Shown: positions 1-8,241, numbered from the stretch's first letter. The stretch: 58,702 nt of DNA from CAYXRK01 sp964467615 (GCA_964467615.1 CAYXRK010000007.1:1-58702); one strand, 5' to 3'. Notes: generated by a model from the letters alone, not told the origin. Numbers and translations are program-made.

Positions 1-395
1 GCTTCCAGGTTTTCGTTGTGGGGCTAACCTTGGGCCCCGAGGGGGGTTTGGTCTCCTGACCGCGCCGCGGCGGCAAGCTCTCCATCCAAGCGGGTGGGTC
101 CTGGCATGGCCCTCTCCATCTTCTGCCTATAAAGACACTCGAAGTGGATGCAAGGTGCCGAGGGATCGTGATCGCGCCCGCCGCTCCTATGCCAGGTGGC
201 GTGATCGCGCCCGGTTACGGTCGAGGGAGATCAAGCTGAGTGCAGATCATCCGCGCCGTAGTTTCTTTGATTTCGCGATGACGAGGCACGGGCGCGCAAC
301 GCCCATTGGCGGATTCCGAAAGATCGAATGGTTCGCCCCTTCGCGATCCAAGTAACAACCATGAATCTCGATGTGGAGGATAAAGTCGCGCCGCT
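1..395. other. Left-edge region without a recognisable gene
   Basis: No open frame here has convincing codon content, a ribosome binding site or a recognisable family. The only structure seen is a 14-nt direct repeat, CGTGATCGCGCCCG, at 167-180 and 200-213 (33-bp period). The first HicB gene ends at 396 on the minus strand and no HicA partner can be found downstream of it in this stretch. Confidence 0.5.
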
Positions 396-626
396 TCACG
401 ACGCGGCGACGTCGACCGCGATGGTCTCCCAGATCGCATTGCCGGGTGCATCGCGCTCGGCGTTTTCGCAATAGGTTTCAAGAAGAAGCTCGACCGCCTC
501 TTTGATCATCGCGCGGGCCTCGTCCATTGTCCGCCCTTGCGTCACTGCGCCGGGCAACTCGGGCGCCTGCGCCATAATCCAGCCGTCTTCAATCGGGGTA
601 TAGACGACGCGAAATTCGTGTCTCAT
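396..626 (-). CDS. Solitary HicB-family antitoxin-like protein
   Basis: A 76-residue protein with the HicB partial RNase-H-like fold. The visible family pattern is a strand opening (RHEFRVVYTP), then DGWIMAQAPELPGAVTQGRTMDEA, then an amphipathic helix (MIKEAVELLLETY). HicB proteins normally neutralise the mRNA interferase HicA. No HicA lies next to it: upstream is the DUF1501 gene (stop at 673) and downstream is the empty left edge. There is no DNA-binding C-terminal extension, so it is the short HicB form. It may be a free-standing HicB-like regulator or the remnant of a pair. Family assignment is firm; function is inferred. Confidence 0.75.
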   Translation of the reverse strand: MRHEFRVVYTPIEDGWIMAQAPELPGAVTQGRTMDEARAMIKEAVELLLETYCENAERDAPGNAIWETIAVDVAAS

Positions 627-672
627 GTCCGGTTCTCGTTCTCAGGATTCACTATATCCACAGGCGCCCCGG

Positions 673-2145
673 TTACGCCAATATCTCGTGAATGACCTTC
701 CCGGCGACGTCGGTTAGGCGGTAGTCGCGGCCATTGTGGAAGTAGGTGAGTTTTTCGTGGTCGATGCCCATGCGGTCGAGGATTGTCGCATGGAGGTCGT
801 TGACGCTGGTGGGGTTGACCTCGGCCTTGAAGCCGACTTCGTCCGTCTCGCCGTAGCTCGTGCCGCCCTTCACGCCGCCGCCAGCCATCCACATGAGGAA
901 GCCGTCGGGGTTGTGGTCGCGGCCCACGGCGCCTTGCGACACAGGCAAGCGGCCGAACTCGCCGCCCCAGACGACGAGCGTCTCGTCGAGCAGGCCGCGT
1001 TGCTTGAGGTCTGCAAGCAGCCCGGCGATGGGCACGTCCGTCTCGGCGCAGTGGAGGTCGTGGTTTTCCTTGAGGCCGAAGTGCGCGTCCCAACTGTCCT
1101 GTTGGTGGCCGCCGCCGGAGTAGACCTGGATGAAGCGGACGCCGCGTTCGACCAGCCGCCGCGCGATTATCAGTTGCGCGCCGAAGTATTTCGTGATGTC
1201 GTGGTCGAGACCATAGAGCCGCTTCGTTTCCTCGGATTCGCCGGAGATGTCGACCGCCTCGGGCGCTTCCATCTGCATGCGGTACGCGAGTTCGAAACTC
1301 TGGATGCGCGCGATGAGTTCCGTCTCGTTTGGGTTTTGCTCGCGGTGCGCCTCGTTTAACTCAGCGAGGAGGTCTAGCTGGCGGCGCTGCTGCTCGGCGC
1401 TCATTGCCTGTTGGCGTTCGAGGTTGAGAATCGGTGTTCCCGTCGAGCGGAAGGGGGTGGCCTGAAACGTGCTCGGCAAGAAGCCCGCGCCCCAGTTTTG
1501 CGGGCCGCCAATTGGGCCGCCGCGCTTGTCGTACATGACGATGTAACCGGGCAGGTCTTGGTTCTCGGTGCCGAGGCCGTAGGTGAGCCACGAGCCGATG
1601 CTCGGAAAGCCGACGCGCGAGATGCCCGTGTTCAACTGGAACAACGCCGGAGCGTGGTTGTTGCTCTCGACGTGGCACGCCTTGAGGAACGCGATGTCGT
1701 CGACGTGTTGCGCGACGGCGGGATACTTGTCCGACACCCACGCGCCGCTCTGGCCGTACTGGCGGAAGGCGTAAGGCGATTTCATCAGCGGGCCGGGGTT
1801 CGGGTTGAACGTGTTAAGTTCGCCCTTCCAATCCAGCTTCTTGCCGTCGTGCTTGTCGAGGTCGGGCTTGTGGTCGAACGTGTCGACGCCGCTCGGCCCG
1901 CCGTACATGAACAGGAAGATGCAGGACCTCGCCACGCCGGGCGCCTGTGCGTTCTTCGGCGCGAACGGGCCATTGATCGCCGCGGCGTTCGCGGTCAGCA
2001 GGCCTTGCGATTCGAGCAAGCCGACCAACCCGAGCATGCCGAACCCGCCGCCGGTGAGTTTCAAAAACTCGCGGCGCGACGAGATGACTTGGCTGCGGCC
2101 GAAGTCGCAACAGTTGCAGGGTGATTTATCGGGACCGGTTGCCAT
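673..2145 (-). CDS. DUF1501 family exported protein (sulfatase-like fold)
   Basis: A 490-residue DUF1501 protein, the usual size for the family. A twin-arginine motif (SRREFLK, residues 23-29) is followed by a hydrophobic stretch, so export by Tat is likely. Family signatures include MYGGPSGVDTFDHKPDLD in the N-terminal third, VVWGGEFGRLPVSQG, GRDHNPDGFLMWMAGGGVKGG, and a C-terminal VNDLHATILDRMGIDH. DUF1501 proteins are distantly related to alkaline phosphatase/sulfatase enzymes, and their substrate is unknown. It lies 15 bp downstream of the DUF1549/DUF1553 gene on the same strand, the classic planctomycete-type pair. An unusual N-terminal CNCC cluster (residues 10-13) precedes the Tat motif. 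A second DUF1501 gene is at 51320-52771. Confidence 0.9.
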   Translation of the reverse strand: MATGPDKSPCNCCDFGRSQVISSRREFLKLTGGGFGMLGLVGLLESQGLLTANAAAINGPFAPKNAQAPGVARSCIFLFMYGGPSGVDTFDHKPDLDKHDGKKLDWKGELNTFNPNPGPLMKSPYAFRQYGQSGAWVSDKYPAVAQHVDDIAFLKACHVESNNHAPALFQLNTGISRVGFPSIGSWLTYGLGTENQDLPGYIVMYDKRGGPIGGPQNWGAGFLPSTFQATPFRSTGTPILNLERQQAMSAEQQRRQLDLLAELNEAHREQNPNETELIARIQSFELAYRMQMEAPEAVDISGESEETKRLYGLDHDITKYFGAQLIIARRLVERGVRFIQVYSGGGHQQDSWDAHFGLKENHDLHCAETDVPIAGLLADLKQRGLLDETLVVWGGEFGRLPVSQGAVGRDHNPDGFLMWMAGGGVKGGTSYGETDEVGFKAEVNPTSVNDLHATILDRMGIDHEKLTYFHNGRDYRLTDVAGKVIHEILA

Positions 2146-2160
2146 GTCGTAGGAAGCAAG

Positions 2161-4518
2161 TTAGTTCACGTACACAAATTCATTTAATCCTAGCACGACA
2201 TGGCAAAAGTCGGTCTGGGCGCGGATGGGCGCGTCGTTGCCGGTGTAGCTTTGGGTTTGTTGCGAAATGAAGCGGACTGCGGCTTCGCGTTCGGCGGGGC
2301 TGGGATCGCGGGACAGCGCGACTTTGTAGGCCCGTTCGACGAATGCGCCTGCGTCGTCGCCTGCATCGGTGTGGATTCGTTCGGCGAAGCGTCGGGCTTG
2401 GTCGTGGGTGAAGGGGCTGTTCATCAGATGCAGCGCCTGCGCGGGGACCGTGGTGGTATTGCGCCGCGCGCAACTGGCCATGGTGTCGGGCGCGTCGAAC
2501 GACTCGAACATCGGCACCATCGCCGAGCGGCGAATCGCGACGTATACGCTGCGACGCCACGTCTCAGGGCCGTCGACGACGTCATTCGGCCACTTGTTCG
2601 TCGAGCCGGTGGCGATGGCGGCGGGGTCCATCCACGGTTTTATCGCGGGGCCGAACATTTCCGGGTTGAGGCAGCCGCTGACGGCGAGCGTCGCGTCGCG
2701 GATGTCTTCGGCCTGTAGCCGTTGCGGTTCACGCCGCCACCACAGCGCGTTGCCTGGGTCGACAGCGGCCTTCACCTGATCGAACGCTGAACTTTGCCGG
2801 TACGACGCGCTCATCATGATAAGTTTGTGAATAGGCTTGAGGCGCCAACCATTTCGAATCAATTCATCGGCGAGCCAATCGAGCAATTCGGGATGCGTGG
2901 GCCGTTCGCCCTGCGCGCCGAAATCGTTCGGCGTGCCGACGATGCCGCGGCCGAAATGGTGCTGCCAGAGTCGGTTCACAATGACGCGCGCCGTCGATCC
3001 ACCCGCGCCGTTTTCGGCGTCTGTCAGCCATTCGGCGAGGGCGGTGCGCTGATACGTTGTCTTCGCTTCGGGGTCTTTGCAAAACTTCTTACGTTCGAAT
3101 CGTGCGTCGTTCGCACCGGGTAACACGGAGAGGAAACCAAGTTGAATCGTTTCGGATTTCAGGTCTGGATTGCCGCGCGCGAGGAGAAAGCTCTCCTTCG
3201 GTTCGCGCCCGGCATCGCGCAATGCGAGGGCGGTGGGCGGTGATTTCGGCGCATCGCGCTCGATTGCAACGACGGCATCGTTAAGGTCCTTCCAGGCGGC
3301 TTTGTCTGCGTCCGAAAGAGTTGCCACCACCTCGCCATCGCCAAAGCCGAGTTCGCGGCTGTAAATCTTTTCGTATTCGATGCGCTGGGTTCTATCCGTT
3401 TCATCGTCCGAAAGAAGAATACGTTTCTGGTCTTCAGGCACTTCCAACGCAAGGACTTTTTTCTCGCGCACGGGTCCGCGGAAAGGTTTTAGAAACTCGG
3501 CCCGTGCCATCTTCGCTTCGTTGAGGCGGCCCTCCCATGCGCGCTTCACGTCGAGGTACGCGTCGGTCTCGGCGCGCGGCGAAAGGAACGCCTCGTGGCG
3601 CTCGGTCGACGTAAACGCCGTCAGCATCCGATAGTAATCGCGCGATGGAATCGGGTCGTACTTGTGGTCGTGGCACCGCGCGCAGGCGAGCGTCATTCCG
3701 AGAAACGCGGACGCCGCCGTCGCGACGATATCATCAAGCTCGTTGTAACGATTCAGTTCGGTGACCTGGTTATCAATGGTGGGCCCGGCAGTGCAGAAGC
3801 CCGTGGCCGCGTGGGCGAGCGGGTTCTCGGGCCCGTATTCGTCGCCGGCGAGCTGCCACTTGACGAATTGGTCGAACGGCATGTCGTCGTTCAGTGCGCG
3901 AATCACGAAGTCTCGGTAGTGGTACGCCGTGGGCCGCTCGGCGTCGAACTCGTAGCCGTCGCTGTCGGCGTAGCGCGCGACGTCCAGCCAATGCCGTCCC
4001 CACGTTTCGCCGTAATGCGGGCTCGCCAAGAGTCCATCGACGAGTTCTTCGTACGCGTCGGGCGAGTCGTCCGCGAGGAACGTATCGACCTGCTCGGGAG
4101 TGGGAGGGAGGCCCGCCACGTCGAAGTACGCGCGGCGGATGAGTGTGCGCGTGCCGGCCTCGGTGTTCGGCGTGAGTCGCTTCTCCGCGAGCTTCGCGAG
4201 GATGAACTGATCCACGTCGTTGACAGACCAAGGCGAGTCAACGTTCGGTGGCGTGACTTTCATCAGAGGCCGGAACGACCAGAAGTCGCGATCCTTATCC
4301 GTGACGACGCGTTCGGGCTTTCCCTTCGCGGCGGGCGCGACTGCGGTAGGGAGTGATCCGGCGGCCGGACTCGCCAATCGCGGAACGATTTCCTCCGCGT
4401 GAATGCCATTTAGGGCAGAAACTAGCTCGAGCAAGCGGTCGACGGCGCTGGGCTCGGCTACGGCGGTCCCCAAAGTGGCCGCGAAGCAAATCGTCGATGT
4501 CGTGAACTTTCTGAGCAT
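2161..4518 (-). CDS. DUF1549/DUF1553 exported protein lacking the N-terminal cytochrome domain
   Basis: About 785 residues. The start is set at the ATG at 4518 (MLRKFTTSTICFAATLGTAVA), which gives a clean Sec signal peptide; a TTG five codons earlier is the alternative. DUF1549 occupies roughly residues 90-300, with the family motif RAYFDVAGLPPTPEQVD and a heme-like CARCHDHKYDPI. DUF1553 fills the C-terminal third (VNRLWQHHFGRGIVGTPNDFG, RPTHPELLDWLA, MSASYRQSS). Many members start with a PSCyt1 domain carrying CxxCH. Here the region between the signal peptide and DUF1549 is short, Ala/Pro-rich and contains no cysteine pair, unlike the longer paralogue at 47743-51315. Likely co-transcribed with the DUF1501 gene that follows. 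Confidence 0.88.
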   Translation of the reverse strand: MLRKFTTSTICFAATLGTAVAEPSAVDRLLELVSALNGIHAEEIVPRLASPAAGSLPTAVAPAAKGKPERVVTDKDRDFWSFRPLMKVTPPNVDSPWSVNDVDQFILAKLAEKRLTPNTEAGTRTLIRRAYFDVAGLPPTPEQVDTFLADDSPDAYEELVDGLLASPHYGETWGRHWLDVARYADSDGYEFDAERPTAYHYRDFVIRALNDDMPFDQFVKWQLAGDEYGPENPLAHAATGFCTAGPTIDNQVTELNRYNELDDIVATAASAFLGMTLACARCHDHKYDPIPSRDYYRMLTAFTSTERHEAFLSPRAETDAYLDVKRAWEGRLNEAKMARAEFLKPFRGPVREKKVLALEVPEDQKRILLSDDETDRTQRIEYEKIYSRELGFGDGEVVATLSDADKAAWKDLNDAVVAIERDAPKSPPTALALRDAGREPKESFLLARGNPDLKSETIQLGFLSVLPGANDARFERKKFCKDPEAKTTYQRTALAEWLTDAENGAGGSTARVIVNRLWQHHFGRGIVGTPNDFGAQGERPTHPELLDWLADELIRNGWRLKPIHKLIMMSASYRQSSAFDQVKAAVDPGNALWWRREPQRLQAEDIRDATLAVSGCLNPEMFGPAIKPWMDPAAIATGSTNKWPNDVVDGPETWRRSVYVAIRRSAMVPMFESFDAPDTMASCARRNTTTVPAQALHLMNSPFTHDQARRFAERIHTDAGDDAGAFVERAYKVALSRDPSPAEREAAVRFISQQTQSYTGNDAPIRAQTDFCHVVLGLNEFVYVN

Positions 4519-4569
4519 GCGCACAGGGTACAAAACCCTAATTATCGTAACGCGCCGACGGTATGAGAT

Positions 4570-4797
4570 TCATACATCAACGGCCACCTGACTTAGCAAG
4601 GTGTTCGCTGTCTCAGGCGGGGTCTCGCCGCGCTCGAGCATGACTTCGATGCAGAGTTCGACCGCTTCGCGGATGTTTTCCAAGGCTTCTTTGACGTTCT
4701 CGCCCTGAGACAAACAACCCTCGAGCAAAGGGCATTCCGCAATAAGTTTTCCGGTTTCGCCGGGGCGGATCAAGACTGGATAAAGATGCTTCTGCAT
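4570..4797 (-). CDS. HicB-like protein, third gene of a HicB-HicA-HicB cluster
   Basis: A 75-residue HicB-type protein. The start is at the ATG at 4797 (MQKHLYPVLIRPGETG), because the longer frame would run into the upstream HicA gene. Family features are LIAECPLLEGCLSQGENVKEALENIREAVELCIEVML, close to the PGCxSxGxTxxEA pattern. It follows hicA (stop 4883) after 85 nt, on the same strand. The cluster therefore has two HicB-like genes around one HicA. It could be a second antitoxin, an antitoxin that lost its own toxin, or a regulator. The family call is firm and the role uncertain. Confidence 0.75.
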   Translation of the reverse strand: MQKHLYPVLIRPGETGKLIAECPLLEGCLSQGENVKEALENIREAVELCIEVMLERGETPPETANTLLSQVAVDV

Positions 4798-4882
4798 GTA
4801 TGAGGGCCCTTCGTATAAGTATAACGTACCTGAAGCACTTCGATGTTCACGGTCGTAGTTTCGTTCCGTTCCACGTCTAAGT

Positions 4883-5107
4883 TCAAAGCAGCGCCACAAA
4901 TTCTTCGACGCTCACGCCCGATTGCTTGATAATCTCTCGGACAAAATCGGGCGACAATTCTCTAGAATGAAACGGCACAACGGTGATCCTACTCGTCACT
5001 GGATGCCGGAAGAATCGGTGACTGCCGCGGCCCTTGCGCTCGACGAACCCCAGGAGCAACAGGGCGCGGACTACGTCCCTCGGTTTTGCGGACGGAACAT
5101 TCGTCAC
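4883..5107 (-). CDS. hicA: HicA-type mRNA interferase toxin
   Basis: A 74-residue HicA (YcfA/dsRBD-like fold). The family pattern is visible: RDVVRALLLLGFVERKGRGSHRFFRHP, with the conserved catalytic histidine in GSHRFF, then a strand ITVVPFHSRELSPDFVREIIKQSGVSVEEF. HicA toxins cleave mRNA when not bound by HicB. Translation starts at a GTG that overlaps the stop codon of the preceding HicB by 4 nt (GTGA, 5104-5107), which indicates translational coupling with antitoxin first. An HicB-like gene also follows it. The catalytic histidine is present, so the toxin may be active. Confidence 0.85.
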   Translation of the reverse strand: MTNVPSAKPRDVVRALLLLGFVERKGRGSHRFFRHPVTSRITVVPFHSRELSPDFVREIIKQSGVSVEEFVALL

Positions 5108-5355
5108 GAGGCCGCGGGCATGGTCACCCGCACGCCGATGGCAAGCGCTTCGTGATGTTCCGGCTCTTCCGGAATCGGGTCGCCGTCTTCGAGCAAGATC
5201 GCCAAATAACCTTCGATAGCTTCCTGTGCCATATCGATCGCGTGTTCATACGTGTCGCCCTGGGTGACGCAACCCGGCAACGCGGGAACCGTCGCAAGGT
5301 AGCCGCCGCCCGAAAGCGGTTTCAGTTCGACGGTGTACGTCCGCCTTCTCATCAT
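5104..5355 (-). CDS. hicB: HicB antitoxin of the HicBA pair
   Basis: An 83-residue HicB. The start is at the ATG at 5355 (MMRRRTYTVELKPL), preceded by a good GAGGAAATT ribosome binding site. Family core: TYTVELKPLSGGGYLATVPALPGCVTQGDTYEHAIDMAQEAIEGYLAILLEDG. It is the expected antitoxin for the HicA that overlaps its 3' end by 4 nt. The order is antitoxin then toxin, as in many HicBA loci. No C-terminal helix-turn-helix is visible, so autoregulation would rely on a different DNA-binding surface. Confidence 0.87.
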   Translation of the reverse strand: MMRRRTYTVELKPLSGGGYLATVPALPGCVTQGDTYEHAIDMAQEAIEGYLAILLEDGDPIPEEPEHHEALAIGVRVTMPAAS

Positions 5356-5436
5356 AATTTCCTCGGAGCGATCCACGTGATTCTCAATGTGCGGGTTTCC
5401 GATAGACAAGTTTACACGATTAGGGTTCGATCATTC

Positions 5437-6414
5437 CTACGGCCTTATCTCCATCCCGTCCCGGCCAACGACAATTGGCCCCTTGTAGATGTCGGCCATT
5501 CCGCGAATGAAGTTTTTCTCGGGACCGTCTTCGGGCGGGATGCTCGGCACGAGATGCGTCAGAACCAGTTTTTTCACGTTCGCGTCGCGCGCGACCTCAG
5601 CCGCTTCAGTCGTTGAGGTGTGGTGCGACAGCATATCGCTCAGCATCGCGGCGCGGCGCGGATCGGTGGCCTTGAGCGCCGTGCCCAATCGCTGAAGCAT
5701 TTCGAGGTCGGTGGCTTCATGCACGAGGATGTCGCAGTCCTTCGCCATCTCGATAGTCTTCGCCGTCTTCTTGGTGTCGCCCGAAACGACGACCGATTGG
5801 CCCTTAAAGTCGAAGCGGTATCCGACCGCCGGAACGACTGGCTCGTGGTCCACGTCGAACATCGTGATTTTCAGATCCCCTTCGTCGTACACAACGCCGG
5901 CGTTACGCTCCTGGACGTCGCAGTCCATCGCGTGTGCGGGCCAATGATCGCCGTGGTGTGCGACGCGATAGGAGGTTTCGAGCGCGTAGGCCTCGCGGAA
6001 TCCATCGACCGCGCGCTTCGCTCCCATCGGGCCGATGACGGGCAGCGGCTTTTCTGCGCCGTTGATGCCGCGATTCACCAGTAACTCGCCCAAACCGGCG
6101 ATGTGGTCCGAGTGGTAGTGCGTGTAGAGCACCATCGAAACGTCATTCAACCCGGCGGAGGAGAGGCCGACCATACATTCCCTTCCCGTATCGACGAGGA
6201 TGCTGCGATCCCCCGCGATGACCAGCGTGGCGGCAGTCCCTCGCTGCGGGTTGGGCAGCGGAATGCCGGTCCCTATCAAGACGACGGTAATGCCGTCCGC
6301 CGGATTGAGCTGGCGCTGACGTTGTAGCGCGCCCTGTTGGCCGTTAGCCGTGATACAAATCAGTACCGTGCATGCTGCAACGATGCAAGCTACGCGCGCC
6401 AAAAATCGAAACAT
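5437..6414 (-). CDS. Exported metallo-beta-lactamase-fold hydrolase (RNase Z/arylsulfatase-like)
   Basis: A 325-residue MBL-fold protein with an N-terminal signal peptide (MFRFLARVACIVAACTVLICITANG). The zinc-binding motif HYHSDH is at residues 99-104 (H99, H101, D103, H104). Further conserved elements are GTGIPLPNPQRG, SGDTKKTAKTIEMAKDCDILVHEATD, and a late HHTSTTEAAEVARDANVKKLVLTHLVP, which is typical of the RNase Z/ElaC-like branch. Export makes a tRNA-processing role unlikely; periplasmic relatives hydrolyse sulfate or phosphate esters or lactones. An AGGAG site precedes the ATG. The substrate cannot be deduced. No clear operon partner. Confidence 0.85.
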   Translation of the reverse strand: MFRFLARVACIVAACTVLICITANGQQGALQRQRQLNPADGITVVLIGTGIPLPNPQRGTAATLVIAGDRSILVDTGRECMVGLSSAGLNDVSMVLYTHYHSDHIAGLGELLVNRGINGAEKPLPVIGPMGAKRAVDGFREAYALETSYRVAHHGDHWPAHAMDCDVQERNAGVVYDEGDLKITMFDVDHEPVVPAVGYRFDFKGQSVVVSGDTKKTAKTIEMAKDCDILVHEATDLEMLQRLGTALKATDPRRAAMLSDMLSHHTSTTEAAEVARDANVKKLVLTHLVPSIPPEDGPEKNFIRGMADIYKGPIVVGRDGMEIRP

Positions 6415-6482
6415 CAGATACTCCTCGAAGGTTAGGCCGTAGTTTACTCAGGCCAATGCGACGAAGCGACCGGGGACTTGGC

Positions 6483-7415
6483 TCAAACGCCGAACTGGTC
6501 GCCTGGTTTCAGTCCAACGGAACGCGCCCATTCGCCCGCGGCGATCTTCTTTTCGCCGTGTGGTTGAACGCGCCGCACAACGATCGTTCCGCCCAGCACA
6601 GCGACGGTGAACGATTCGTCCGACACGGCGACGATCTGTCCCGGCGCGGCATCGCCGTTCGTATCGGCCCTAGACGCGCTGAAGAAACTGATCGACGCGC
6701 CGTTGAACGTGGTATTCGCGCCGGGGCTAGGATCACTTCCGCGAATCAGGTTGTAGACCTCCTCAGCCGGCTTCGGCCAATCGATGACAACGTTCTCCGC
6801 TTTGCACCAACTTTCGTACGTCGCCTTCGAGTGGTCCTGTTCGATCTTCGGCGCGGTCCCCGCGGCCACCATCCGCACGGCCTCAACCATGCTCGATACG
6901 CCGAGTGGGAACATCTTGTCGAAGTAAACAACGCCAAGCGTGTCGTTCGGCCCGATCTCGACTTCCTTTTGAAGCAGGACCGGCCCAGTGTCCAGACCGG
7001 CGTCCGGCCAGAATATCGACAGGCCGGTCTTGGTCTTCCCCTGGATGATCGGCCAATTGATGCTGCTCGGGCCGCGGTGCTCGGGAAGCAGCGAGGGGTG
7101 AAAGTTAATCGTGCCCAATCTCGGGCTTTCGATAATATCCGTCGGCACAATATCCGTCACGAACGCCATGACGCCAAGGTCCACGTTCAACGACACGAAC
7201 GCATCAATAGCATCGTCATCGCGCATCCGCTTGAATTGGAGCACCGGCACGCCGCGCGCCTGAGCAGCGATCTTCAGCGGATCGACTGGTTTGCCTTCCT
7301 TGTCCGGTGGGCAGAACGCGGCGACGACGTCTCGTCCGTCGTCTAAGAGGGCCTTCAAGACCGCCTCGCCAAACGCGGCTTGGCCCATAAACGCGATGCG
7401 AAGTTCAGTGCTCAT
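6483..7415 (-). CDS. Stand-alone formyltransferase-fold protein of the 10-formyl-THF dehydrogenase hydrolase type
   Basis: 310 residues with the methionyl-tRNA formyltransferase fold. Catalytic residues are visible as N104 and H106 (INFHPSLLPEHRG) and D142 (WPDAGLDTGPVLLQ). The motif HRGPSSINWPIIQG and the following FWPDAGLDTGP resemble the N-terminal hydrolase domain of 10-formyltetrahydrofolate dehydrogenase (ALDH1L-type), which is also about 310 residues and uses H106/D142, more than bacterial Fmt (SLLPRWRGAAPI). The C-terminal part (residues about 205-305) looks like the formyltransferase C-terminal barrel. There is no linked aldehyde dehydrogenase domain. It may hydrolyse 10-formyl-THF or transfer formyl to another acceptor; a divergent Fmt is the alternative. 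Confidence 0.8.
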   Translation of the reverse strand: MSTELRIAFMGQAAFGEAVLKALLDDGRDVVAAFCPPDKEGKPVDPLKIAAQARGVPVLQFKRMRDDDAIDAFVSLNVDLGVMAFVTDIVPTDIIESPRLGTINFHPSLLPEHRGPSSINWPIIQGKTKTGLSIFWPDAGLDTGPVLLQKEVEIGPNDTLGVVYFDKMFPLGVSSMVEAVRMVAAGTAPKIEQDHSKATYESWCKAENVVIDWPKPAEEVYNLIRGSDPSPGANTTFNGASISFFSASRADTNGDAAPGQIVAVSDESFTVAVLGGTIVVRRVQPHGEKKIAAGEWARSVGLKPGDQFGV

Positions 7416-7473
7416 GCCTGAAGGAAACGATCACGCCAGCGTCGTGCCGCCGAACCGTTGGCGTACAGAAAAA

Positions 7474-7983
7474 TCAATTGTCTGAATCTTCGTCGAAACC
7501 GCGGCGGCGCTTCTCGCGGAGCGCGTTGGCCTTGTAGAAAAGCGCCGGCTCGATAATCGCCAAGTGCGAGCCCTGTGTTTCGATGTCTCCGTAGCTCACG
7601 CGGCCACGATAGGTACGATTGCTGAGAATAATCGCTATCGCTTGGCGCGACCACTTGTTGCCTTTACGCGTAAAGATGCCGCGTCCGTGGAGGTATTCAA
7701 CTACCTTCCCTGTGCTCCGAGTCCGCAAATATTCGCGGAAGATCGTCCGAACTACCTCGGCTTCGCGGTCATCGACGACAAGTGGCCGTTCGCCGCTGTC
7801 ACCTCGGCGATACCCGTAGGGGGCGGGGCCCGTGCCATAACGGCCAAGCTGCACGGAATTGAGCTGACCCCGCTTGACCTTGGCGCCATGAGTGAGCTTG
7901 CGGCCGCCCTCGTGGATGGCGCCAGTTCCCTGGCTGAGCGCCGCTCCTCCAGAAAAGGCAAACTTAGTCTTGGTTTGTGGCAT
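7474..7983 (-). CDS. Recombinase-domain protein lacking the serine catalytic domain
   Basis: A 169-residue protein matching the DNA-binding Recombinase domain of large serine recombinases: GTGPAPYGYRRGDSGERPLVVDDREAEVVRTIF, then TGKVVEYLHGRGI, KWSRQAIAIILSNRTYRGRV. The N-terminal resolvase domain, with its catalytic serine, is missing, as is the C-terminal zinc-ribbon/coiled-coil. An ATG at 7983 with an AAGGA ribosome binding site 9 nt upstream suggests it is still expressed; a TTG at 7992 is the alternative start. It is either the remnant of an integrase or a free-standing DNA-binding derivative. No attachment site or flanking repeat was recognised. The GC content just upstream (8070-8180) is lower than in the surroundings. 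Confidence 0.72.
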   Translation of the reverse strand: MPQTKTKFAFSGGAALSQGTGAIHEGGRKLTHGAKVKRGQLNSVQLGRYGTGPAPYGYRRGDSGERPLVVDDREAEVVRTIFREYLRTRSTGKVVEYLHGRGIFTRKGNKWSRQAIAIILSNRTYRGRVSYGDIETQGSHLAIIEPALFYKANALREKRRRGFDEDSDN

Positions 7984-8241
7984 GCCGAGCAATCCTTCCG
8001 GGTACTGGGTTACAAGGTCTGTTTTGTGACCGAGCCTGAGTCACCGAAACAGCAGGTCGCTGCCTAGTACCTACTTGGACGTGAGTACCGCAACTCACAT
8101 CAGCCTTAGGATTATTATAGGCTAGTAAAAGCGATTATGTCAAGAATTTAGTCCGCATTTTTGTTTGAGGATTAGCGCGTCTGTTAAGAGTTTAGACGGG
8201 CTCTGGATGCCGACCTCGTTGCGAACTCTCCCAAGGTGCGC

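Noticed and set aside
167..213. 14-nt direct repeat at the left edge (CGTGATCGCGCCCG)
   Set aside because: Only two copies with a 33-bp period and no further repeats, so neither a CRISPR nor an iteron array is supported.
3595..4356. 253-residue plus-strand frame over the DUF1549 gene
   Set aside because: Composition typical of antisense frames in GC-rich DNA; the minus-strand product carries family motifs.
6372..7346. 324-residue plus-strand open frame antisense to the formyltransferase and MBL genes
   Set aside because: It is a high-GC shadow: its composition is Arg/His-rich and without family motifs, while the minus-strand genes have clear catalytic residues.
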